A stretch of DNA of 64,000 nt from Mucilaginibacter sp. OK098. Its GTDB lineage: Bacteria; Bacteroidota; Bacteroidia; Sphingobacteriales; Sphingobacteriaceae. The stretch is from positions 372,504-436,503 of the forward strand of contig NZ_FRCM01000003.1 in NCBI RefSeq assembly GCF_900142915.1. Reading direction: 5' to 3'. The first letter of the stretch is position 1. Every line of letters starts with the position of its first letter. Below, one piece after another: positions 23,541-30,878 of this stretch. The translations under genes and the position numbers were made by a program. The notes beneath the pieces were generated by a model. The model was not told the origin of the DNA and did no database searches. It was given only the letters and a program-made list of their open reading frames with translations.

Positions 23541-26500
23541 TTAAAGATCTAAGTTTAAGCCGATTGCATATTTTCGCTGGAATGGATAGGCCCATGCACT
23601 TGAGCCTTGATTTACCGCCTCAGGATCTATATATTTCTTTATAGCCGAGAACTCGTAAAGGTTATCGCCGGTCACAAAAATGCGAAGGCGGCTAATACCT
23701 GCTCTCTTTGTTAAATTGGCAGGTAAGGTATAACCCAATGAAACATTTTTTATCCTTAAATAAGCGCCGTTTAAAAGGTACTTTGTTTGTGGGATATCCA
23801 ATCCGGCCCCATAATTAGCATCGGCTAGCCATGATTGCAGTACAGGATAGTAAGAATTTGTATTTGCATCGGCAAGGCCTGCTGCGATATAAGATTTCGA
23901 ATCCTGAGCTCTTTGCGCAGGCGTCTCAGGTGTGGCACGGTAGAAATTAAGATTCCACGGGTATATATTGGCATAAGGCTGCTGGTAGGGCCCCCAAAAC
24001 AAATAATGGTGTGGGTAAAAATCTCTTTTTAATACGCCTTGCAGGAATACGGAAAGATCAATGCCATTCCAATTCATATTTAAATTGGCGCCAACGCTAT
24101 AATGATCGGCGCTGTTACCAATAATTTTTAAGTCTTTGGAATCATTTGAACTTAAACCTCTTTCAATTTTATGATTCCCATCCAGGTCTTTATACTGGGG
24201 CCATCCCGGAACAATACTTAAAGCACCCCAGGGTATAATACTCGATTCATCAAGCGCATTTATTTGGGCCTGATTCTGGAATAAGCCATTATTTTGCAGT
24301 CCCCATATCTCTCCAATTTTCTGACCTACGCGGTAGCTGGAAAAAAGATTCTGATCGTTCTTGAATTTCGTGATTTCAGAATCAGAATTGGAAAGGAATA
24401 TTTTGGTTGAAAAAGTAAAAGGTTTAGAAGCCAGCGTAAACCTGTCCTGATAGGTTACTGATAGTTCCCAGCCTTTTGTTCTTAAATCAGCTGCATTTTG
24501 TTGTGGCACAGCGGTTCCAAGCACGCCCGGCAATTCCTGCCCTCCAGTAAGCATCCCCCTTGTATTGCGGATATAATAATCAAATCCAACCAGAAATTTA
24601 TCATTAAGAAGGCCAATATCAGTACCTATATTAAATGTAGATACCCTTTCCCAGGTATATGTATTAGGGTCAACGGATAATCCGGGGGCGCCATTAATAA
24701 TCGGGCTTTGATTATTGCCACCTATTAAATAACCAGAAACACCTGTTTGCAATGATTGTATATAACCGAAATCGCTAACATTTTGATTGCCAAGGTTGCC
24801 GTATGATGTGCGCAATTTAAATGTAGATACCACAGGAGCCAAAGGCTTAAAAAAATCTTCAGCACTTGCTATCCATGCTGCGGATGCCGATGGGAAAAAG
24901 CCATAACGACTTTTTGTAGGGAAACGCGATGAACCATCGTACCTGCCGGTACCCTCTAAAATATAGCGCCCTTTATAAGTATAATTTACCCGGCTAAACG
25001 TGCTAGCGGTGGCATAGGCTGAATAGTTTGCATTTACTGATGGGGTACCATTTGTAAGTGTAAGATAAGGTAATGAAGATGATATAAGCCCATCCTTTGA
25101 GGCACCTATAGTTGAATAATTGTAATCTTCAGAGTTATACCCAACCATAGCGCTAAAAAAATGGTCGCCGATGGTTTTTTTATACGTAGTATATAAATTG
25201 AAAGCATTATTATACAGATAGCCGTTATTTTCGGTTACGCCACCCGTACCACCTTCTTGCCTCACATCATTTGGCCCATATCCAATATTATACGTATTTG
25301 CATCAGAGTGGTATTTCCACAATTCTCTTTTAAACGAAGCATCGCCATTTACCTGCAAATCTCCGTTTAAGAATGTAGCTGTTGCACTGGTAATATTTTG
25401 AAAACCAAACATAGTTTGAAGGTTATTTCCGCCATCAACCAACCTGGCTGCAAGCCTGCCGGCGCCTGTATTGGCCCAGGTACCATCCGGATTTTTGGCT
25501 ACATCGGTTGGTTGCAGGTAATAAATATCTGTAATGCTATTAAGCGGCTGGGCACGTTTAGTTTGATAAACATTGAGGTTATTATCTATTTTTAGCCACT
25601 TTAAAGGCGAAAACCCAAGCCTTGATCTCAAACCATACCGGTTCCAGAAATCATCTGAAAGTTTATTCAGGCCATTTTCTTTGGTATAATCTGCAGATAG
25701 ATAATAAGTTAAGGGCGTGCTATTTACATTGGCGCCTCCCGAAAGCGTTAGTGTATGATTTTGTGATAAACTGGCATCATTAAAAAAATATTTATACCAA
25801 TTGTTGCTTCCCATGTAATCCCATTTGGTTGGATCAGATGGATTTAGCCTTGTATCAGCAATAGATGGATTATCAGATCTTTCTTTGGCCCACTTGTAAT
25901 GTTCATCACTATAATTCACGTAGTCCCACGGCGTATTATTTGTAGAAGTTTCGAGCACCTTTGAGTAGATAAAAGGGTCAGTTACAGGTTGCGGCAAAAT
26001 GGTAGGTTTACCCCATGAAGACAACGCATTGTAACTAATGAGCTGATGACCTACAGAACCTTGTTTGGTTGTAATTAATATTACGCCAAAGGCGGCCCTT
26101 GCCCCGTAAATAGCCGCTGATGCGGCATCGCGTAATATGGAAATAGATGAAATATCTGAAGGGGTTAACCGCAACATATCATCATTACTTGATGCCGGGA
26201 TACCATCAATTACAATTAATGGCGAGCCACCATTAATGGAAGTAAACCCCCTGATATTGATTGTTGGAACAGTACCAGGCGCGCCACCAGGGTATGTAAT
26301 ATTCAGACCGGGGCTAAGGCCCTGCAAGCCTTGCATTACATTCGCGATAGGACGTGATTCCAGCTGTTTACCCGAAATTTGATCAATAGCGCCCGCAATA
26401 TTTATTTTCTTTTTGGCCCCAAAGCCAACAACTATAACCTCGTTGAGGTTACCGTAATCGGGAGTTAGGGTCACATTTAATTGTGTTCGCCCGTTCAGGC

Positions 26501-26747
26501 TGATCTCCTGGGGTTTATACCCCATAAAGGAAAAAACCAGAACAGCCCTGGGGTTTACATTGGCAAGAGAGTAAATACCCTGTAGGTTTGTTGGCCCTCC
26601 CTGGGTTGTTCCCTTTACCCTGACATTTACCGAAGGAAGAGGTCCTTTGGTTTCAGCATCCAAAACCTCACCGCTTACAGTGATGTTTTGAGCGAAACCC
26701 TTTGCTACAAAGAACATGAAGCAGATCAATAGTAATTTTTTTTTCAT
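23541..26747 (-). CDS. SusC/RagA-family TonB-dependent transporter
   Basis: An outer-membrane TonB-dependent receptor of about 1068 residues when started at ATG 26747, which gives a clean signal peptide (KKKLLLICFMFFVAKGFAQ); an in-frame ATG 33 bp upstream is less likely. A carboxypeptidase-D-like domain (ITVSGEVLDAETKGPLPSVN) is followed by a plug (GFTSINGGSPLIVIDGIPAS, SISILRDAASAAIYGARAAFGVILITTK) and a beta-barrel ending in aromatic residues. There is no STN domain, so it is not FecR/sigma-controlled. Regulation is instead through the shared promoter core at 26906-26946 and a TetR-like operator at 26851-26877. It forms a transporter with the SusD encoded downstream. Confidence 0.96.
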   Translation of the reverse strand: MKKKLLLICFMFFVAKGFAQNITVSGEVLDAETKGPLPSVNVRVKGTTQGGPTNLQGIYSLANVNPRAVLVFSFMGYKPQEISLNGRTQLNVTLTPDYGNLNEVIVVGFGAKKKINIAGAIDQISGKQLESRPIANVMQGLQGLSPGLNITYPGGAPGTVPTINIRGFTSINGGSPLIVIDGIPASSNDDMLRLTPSDISSISILRDAASAAIYGARAAFGVILITTKQGSVGHQLISYNALSSWGKPTILPQPVTDPFIYSKVLETSTNNTPWDYVNYSDEHYKWAKERSDNPSIADTRLNPSDPTKWDYMGSNNWYKYFFNDASLSQNHTLTLSGGANVNSTPLTYYLSADYTKENGLNKLSDDFWNRYGLRSRLGFSPLKWLKIDNNLNVYQTKRAQPLNSITDIYYLQPTDVAKNPDGTWANTGAGRLAARLVDGGNNLQTMFGFQNITSATATFLNGDLQVNGDASFKRELWKYHSDANTYNIGYGPNDVRQEGGTGGVTENNGYLYNNAFNLYTTYKKTIGDHFFSAMVGYNSEDYNYSTIGASKDGLISSSLPYLTLTNGTPSVNANYSAYATASTFSRVNYTYKGRYILEGTGRYDGSSRFPTKSRYGFFPSASAAWIASAEDFFKPLAPVVSTFKLRTSYGNLGNQNVSDFGYIQSLQTGVSGYLIGGNNQSPIINGAPGLSVDPNTYTWERVSTFNIGTDIGLLNDKFLVGFDYYIRNTRGMLTGGQELPGVLGTAVPQQNAADLRTKGWELSVTYQDRFTLASKPFTFSTKIFLSNSDSEITKFKNDQNLFSSYRVGQKIGEIWGLQNNGLFQNQAQINALDESSIIPWGALSIVPGWPQYKDLDGNHKIERGLSSNDSKDLKIIGNSADHYSVGANLNMNWNGIDLSVFLQGVLKRDFYPHHYLFWGPYQQPYANIYPWNLNFYRATPETPAQRAQDSKSYIAAGLADANTNSYYPVLQSWLADANYGAGLDIPQTKYLLNGAYLRIKNVSLGYTLPANLTKRAGISRLRIFVTGDNLYEFSAIKKYIDPEAVNQGSSAWAYPFQRKYAIGLNLDL

Positions 26748-26850
26748 AATTGGGTTAATATTTAACAGTTTAATTTTCATTTACCGCATTATCTAAAGCG
26801 CGGCTAAGGTCAAGTTCTTATGTTATCAATTGGTTATCAAAAAATTAATA

Positions 26851-26877
26851 AATTAATTGAACAACCAATCAATTTAT
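26851..26877. promoter_or_regulatory. Candidate TetR operator at the susC transcription start
   Basis: AATTAATTGAACAACCAATC followed by AATTTAT, containing the dyad ATTGA-N8-TCAAT. It recurs at 27052-27078 with one change in 27 positions. On the minus strand it begins directly after the TTTATTTG box at 26892-26884, so a bound repressor would block initiation. Confidence 0.65.
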
Positions 26878-26883
26878 AGTCGA

Positions 26884-26946
26884 CAAATAAAGCATTTATA
26901 AACAATTAAAGTTTTACGTTTTTACCCTATTATTAAGTGATATTGG
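26884..26946 (-). promoter_or_regulatory. Shared promoter core, copy A (upstream of susC)
   Basis: On the minus strand the core 26946-26906 begins CCAATATCACTTAATAAT, contains GGGTAAAAACGTAAAACTTTAA, and is followed after 13 bp by CTTTATTTG (26892-26884), a -7-like box one base off TAnnTTTG. The same arrangement occurs at 39418-39481, 48263-48326 and 54332-54394. It probably binds an activator just upstream of RNA polymerase. Confidence 0.75.
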
Positions 26947-27051
26947 GATTTACAAGCCAAAAACGTATACAAATAGGCTATCAAGCTGAATTTTAAATAT
27001 TCCTGTTCTGCAATTCTTAGTCCCATGAAATTTTCATTATTAAAATCAGTA

Positions 27052-27105
27052 AATTAATTGAACAATCAATCAATTTATAAAATTTCAGAAATAAGATTAC
27101 TTTTG
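27052..27105 (+). promoter_or_regulatory. tetR promoter with upstream operator copy
   Basis: The second copy of the ATTGA-N8-TCAAT operator occupies 27052-27078, and TACTTTTG (27098-27105) is an exact TAnnTTTG -7 box. The operator covers the expected -33 region, which fits autoregulation. Predicted initiation near 27112 puts the start codon at 27136, not at the upstream ATG at 27058. Confidence 0.65.
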
Positions 27106-27135
27106 AGTAGTTTAGTCGTTTCAGATATTATTAAC

Positions 27136-27762
27136 ATGGGTAGAAAGAGCCTTAAAGAGATAAGACAATTAGAAATTATAAAGACCTTTTACAAGGTTGC
27201 TAAAAAAGAAGGCTATGAGAATACTTCTATAGCCAAAATAGCAAAAGTGATGGATATTAATCCAAGCCTTGTCAGTCATTATTTTGAAACAAAGGAGGAT
27301 CTTACTTATGCACTGATAGATTATATACTCGAAAGATATCTGCTGATCTACACGATTAAAAATAAGGAAGAGGTTACGCTGGCAGATTTGCAAAAAACGA
27401 TTGAAATGCTTTTTTCTAAAAAATGGAATTTGCTGTTTGATGATGGCTTGTTTTATACCTTCTATGCGTTAGCATTCAGAGAAAAAAAAATTAAAACAAA
27501 ATATAAAACCATACTTGATTCTCTTCGGCTTGCACTTGCATCCATGATTGAGCAATGCAATGAAAAGCAATTAATAAACGTTCCAACTCCTAAAACTGCG
27601 GCTGATTTAATTTTTGTACTGGTAGATGGTGCTTATTTTTATCTTTCATTGGAAAATGACAAAAAGGCGTATGCAGAAAGGCTTGAATATTATAAAAACA
27701 AAGCCTATGAAATTTTGGGCATGGATCACTTAATCAGTTCCGGCAGCGCCCTGAGTTCTTAA
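27136..27762 (+). CDS. TetR/AcrR-family transcriptional regulator
   Basis: A 208-residue TetR regulator. The start at 27136 (MGRKSLKEIRQLEIIKTFYK) is chosen because the promoter box lies between it and an earlier in-frame ATG. The HTH is TSIAKIAKVMDINPSLVSHYFETKEDL; the C-terminal domain (about 60-200) is all-helical and would bind a ligand. It is divergent from the susC-susD-phosphoesterase operon, with matching palindromic sites in front of both promoters, so repression of that operon and of itself is likely. The inducer is unknown. Its 3' end overlaps the convergent membrane-protein gene by 33 bp. Confidence 0.92.
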   Translation: MGRKSLKEIRQLEIIKTFYKVAKKEGYENTSIAKIAKVMDINPSLVSHYFETKEDLTYALIDYILERYLLIYTIKNKEEVTLADLQKTIEMLFSKKWNLLFDDGLFYTFYALAFREKKIKTKYKTILDSLRLALASMIEQCNEKQLINVPTPKTAADLIFVLVDGAYFYLSLENDKKAYAERLEYYKNKAYEILGMDHLISSGSALSS

Positions 27763-27993
27763 CTGACGCCCCAAAGCATAAACTCCAATAAACATCCACA
27801 GCAGGTTAGCTACTGCATTTGGCATATCATTACTTTCAACAGCGGTGGTCACCAAACACAGCCCACCTAAAATATTCAATAACTGAAAGCTGCGCGATTC
27901 CGCCTTTATCACTTTCATACTTAATAACAAATAGCCTACAGTGCATAAAATCACTCCCAGCCATCCAATACTTGTCAATATAATTTGCCTCAT
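27730..27993 (-). CDS. Small CBU_0592-like integral membrane protein
   Basis: An 87-residue protein with three predicted membrane helices (about 7-26, 36-54, 60-77): IGWLGVILCTVGYLLLSM, FQLLNILGGLCLVTTAV and NAVANLLWMFIGVYAL. This pattern matches the CBU_0592-like domain, a family of unknown function. Convergent with tetR and overlapping its last 33 bp; both reading frames look coding, since the membrane helices are coherent. Confidence 0.75.
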   Translation of the reverse strand: MRQIILTSIGWLGVILCTVGYLLLSMKVIKAESRSFQLLNILGGLCLVTTAVESNDMPNAVANLLWMFIGVYALGRQLRTQGAAGTD

Positions 27994-28369
27994 AATTCCC
28001 GTTAATATTGCTCCTTACTGAGCTGCCTATAAATGTTTTTGTATGTAAGTAGAATATATTCAGGAACAAAGGTGATTTATTGAGAGGACATTAAAAAATT
28101 TATAACTAAACCATAAAAAGATATAATCACAACAAAAATGTAATTCACGCCGGGACAAGAATCACGGTCATAAAACGCTTGCGATTGTGTTTTTTAATGG
28201 CTATTCCAAGACTTTGCCAATAGTTATTTCATCCGTGAGAAGGTAACGTAAATGCCTTGATGATTATATGAATCCGATTAGAAAATGCCCTTTTTAATAA
28301 TTGATAAGAACCCGAAAATTTGATTACACCATTATTGACAAAGAATAATTCCCCGGGCATGTTATCTGT
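27994..28369. other. Intergenic stretch, nothing recognised
   Basis: A 376-bp AT-rich region between the membrane protein start and the aldehyde dehydrogenase stop. No open frame, hairpin terminator or repeat stands out. A CCTTTG on the minus strand near 28068 may be part of the membrane-protein promoter. Confidence 0.4.
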
Positions 28370-29770
28370 TTACATTAATTTCTTAAGCATTTTTAAGACC
28401 CAGCCCTTGTTACCATAAGGAGGATATACCAAGCTGGACATGTTTATGGCCGACTGAAATACAACCGCCCTTTCATGAGAAAATGTTTTGAAGCCGAAAA
28501 AACCGTGACAACTTCCTGTTCCGCTTTGGTTAACCCCGCCAAAAGGCAGATTAGGATTAGAGATGTGAATCAATACATCATTTATACAGGCACCGCCTGA
28601 ACTGGTGCTTTTCAGCAGGTGCTTTATATTGGGTTTGCTTTCGCTAAAGATGTACATAGCCAGCGGGTTGCTTTTCCCGTTGATGATCTCAATAGCGGCT
28701 TCCAGATCAGTATAAGGAATAACTGGCAATATTGGACCAAATATCTCTTCCTGCATAATTTTACTGTCGCCTGCCAGGTTAGTCAATACAGTTGGGTGAA
28801 TTGTTTGATCGGGTAAAACAGATTCACCTCCCCAGGTTATATCAGCTCCTTTTTGCAGGGCATCGGCAATTAAACTCATAAGCCTGTCATAGTGCCTCAG
28901 ATTGATGATCTTAGCATAAGAAGAATAATCAGGCCTTTTATCTTCATCAAGAAACATATCAGTTGCTGAGGATTTATAATACTTTATAAATTCTTCCAGT
29001 TTAGATTGATGAATTAATACATAGTCGGGGGCGATACAGGTTTGCCCTGCATTGATCAGCTTACCCCAGGCAATTTTTTTTGCCGCATTTTTAATTACAG
29101 CAGTTTCGTCAATAATTACAGGTGATTTACCTCCCAGTTCCAGCGTAACCGAACTGAGATGCTGAGCGGCCGCTTCCATAATCACTTTGCCTACTGTAGT
29201 ACTTCCAGTAAAAAAAATGTGGTCAAACGGAAATTTCAGCAAAGCTTTTGAAACCGATTCATCGCCTTCAAAACACGCTATCTCGTTCTTATCAAAGGCT
29301 TTTTCAACTATTACGGCAATTATTGAGCTTGTTGCAGAACTGTATTCAGAAGGTTTTAAAATCGCACAATTACCGGCAGCAATAGCCGAGACCAGGGGGC
29401 TCATCATTAATTGAAAAGGGTAGTTCCATGGTGAAATGATGAGGCAAACGCCTTTGGGTTCATAATAAATTCTGTTTTTGGCTAAAATATTAACAACGCT
29501 TTTACCAGCATGCCTGGGGTTCATCCAGCTATTCAAATTTTTTATGGCAAAATCTATTTCACTATAAGTAAAAATCAGCTCGGTTAATGCTGATTCAAAC
29601 TTGCTTTTTCTTAAATCGGCATGGAGCGCGGCATAGATTTCTTCTTCATGTTCTTTTATAACAAATTTCAGCTTATTCAACTTTTTGATCCGATCTTTTG
29701 CTGAACTTAACCTGAGTTTGTATTTGTTTTTTTGCTGGGCATCAAAAACCTGTGTTATTGTCTGCATCAT
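28370..29770 (-). CDS. Aldehyde dehydrogenase, ALDH3-like
   Basis: A 466-residue NAD(P)+-dependent aldehyde dehydrogenase of the shorter class-3 type. ISPWNYPFQLMMSPLVSAIAAGN binds the cofactor, FFTGSTTVGKVIMEAAA is the Rossmann turn, VTLELGGKSPVIID carries the general-base Glu, and NAGQTCIAPDYVLI carries the catalytic Cys. FGPILPVIPY and the C-terminal FGGVNQSGTGSCHG are family motifs. The hydrophobic C-terminus (SLVYPPYGNKGWVLKMLKKLM) may attach to membrane, as in fatty-aldehyde ALDH3 members. It is monocistronic and divergent to the LytTR gene. It could in principle serve lactaldehyde oxidation in fucose breakdown, but class-3 enzymes usually act on long-chain or aromatic aldehydes. Confidence 0.93.
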   Translation of the reverse strand: MMQTITQVFDAQQKNKYKLRLSSAKDRIKKLNKLKFVIKEHEEEIYAALHADLRKSKFESALTELIFTYSEIDFAIKNLNSWMNPRHAGKSVVNILAKNRIYYEPKGVCLIISPWNYPFQLMMSPLVSAIAAGNCAILKPSEYSSATSSIIAVIVEKAFDKNEIACFEGDESVSKALLKFPFDHIFFTGSTTVGKVIMEAAAQHLSSVTLELGGKSPVIIDETAVIKNAAKKIAWGKLINAGQTCIAPDYVLIHQSKLEEFIKYYKSSATDMFLDEDKRPDYSSYAKIINLRHYDRLMSLIADALQKGADITWGGESVLPDQTIHPTVLTNLAGDSKIMQEEIFGPILPVIPYTDLEAAIEIINGKSNPLAMYIFSESKPNIKHLLKSTSSGGACINDVLIHISNPNLPFGGVNQSGTGSCHGFFGFKTFSHERAVVFQSAINMSSLVYPPYGNKGWVLKMLKKLM

Positions 29771-29877
29771 TACCTTTAGGTATTAAATTGAGCGTTGAAA
29801 ATAATGTTAATATTACAAGTATGTTTTAATATGCAAAAAAATACATAAATTCATTGCCCATGTTTTAAGTGTTTGTT

Positions 29878-30783
29878 ATGGCAACGATCAGATCTTTTAT
29901 GGTTAGCTCCGGTTTAAAAAATTTGTTAACCCATCGTTTCTCTTTACTGAATACTACTTATGATAAAATTATATTTATCATAATAACCGCGGTTTTCAAT
30001 TTGCTTTTCATGGATACCTTCGTCCCTTTTAATATCAATAACTGGTATGATTTAAGTAAGCTTTCCTTATTGGATATCATCATTGCCTTTTCCTTTTGTG
30101 GAGCTTTAACCCTGCTGTTTACCCAATTCGGACTGCGGAAATGGCTGCGTCTTAAACAGCTTAGCAATGCACAGTATTTTTTGTGGGCTATTGGCGAGAT
30201 CATGCTGTTATCAATGGTGATGTTAATGATTGATTGGTTGCTGAATAAACATCCCCCAATATCTGTAGATTATTACCTGGTTACTTTTAAATATACTTTA
30301 CTTATCGCTATTCTTCCCTATATCATTTCTTTGCTGATTTTATTTGCCAGGCAGAAAGCTCAACTGGCTCAAAGGCTTTCCAGAATGAATGTAACAAAAT
30401 CAGTTGCAGGCAATTTACTAATTGAAGATGAAAACGGAAAAATCATACTAAGTCTTCATCCAAAAAACATTCTGTTCTTCAAATCGGAAGATAATTATGT
30501 AGATGTACATTATTTGCTGGGAGGCAAAATTAAAAAGGAGCTTATCCGGACTACGTTAAAAAAAATTGAATCAAAATGCAATTATTCCTCCCTCATCAGG
30601 GTGCATCGCTCATATGCCATAAACATAGAAAATGTTTCCTCATCCAGGAAAACACCTAAAGGTTATATGCTTCAGTTTGATCTTTTGCCAGATTTGCAGA
30701 TCCCGGTATCCGCCTCACATCAAAAACAATTTGAACAATACCTGGTAAATATATCCACTGATTTCCCTTTCACCCCATTATAG
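29878..30783 (+). CDS. Membrane-anchored LytTR transcriptional regulator
   Basis: A 301-residue protein started at ATG 29878; a GTG nine bases earlier is also in frame. Four hydrophobic helices span about 25-165 (IIFIIITAVFNLLFMDTFV, LLDIIIAFSFCGALTLLF, EIMLLSMVMLMIDWLL, LLIAILPYIISLLILFA). A LytTR DNA-binding domain follows at about 195-290 (ILFFKSEDNYVDVHYL, SLIRVHRSYAINIENV, IPVSASHQKQFEQYL). There is no receiver domain, so the membrane part itself may sense the signal. It lies 95 bp before the TonB receptor/beta-helix/cytochrome cluster on the same strand and is the natural candidate regulator. Confidence 0.9.
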   Translation: MATIRSFMVSSGLKNLLTHRFSLLNTTYDKIIFIIITAVFNLLFMDTFVPFNINNWYDLSKLSLLDIIIAFSFCGALTLLFTQFGLRKWLRLKQLSNAQYFLWAIGEIMLLSMVMLMIDWLLNKHPPISVDYYLVTFKYTLLIAILPYIISLLILFARQKAQLAQRLSRMNVTKSVAGNLLIEDENGKIILSLHPKNILFFKSEDNYVDVHYLLGGKIKKELIRTTLKKIESKCNYSSLIRVHRSYAINIENVSSSRKTPKGYMLQFDLLPDLQIPVSASHQKQFEQYLVNISTDFPFTPL

Positions 30784-30878
30784 CGCCACTTCATCCCAAA
30801 CCAGGCCGGACCACATTGTATTGAAGCTTACATAATTTATCATTGCGTTAACCAAACGTAATTCTAAATTATTTGAGC

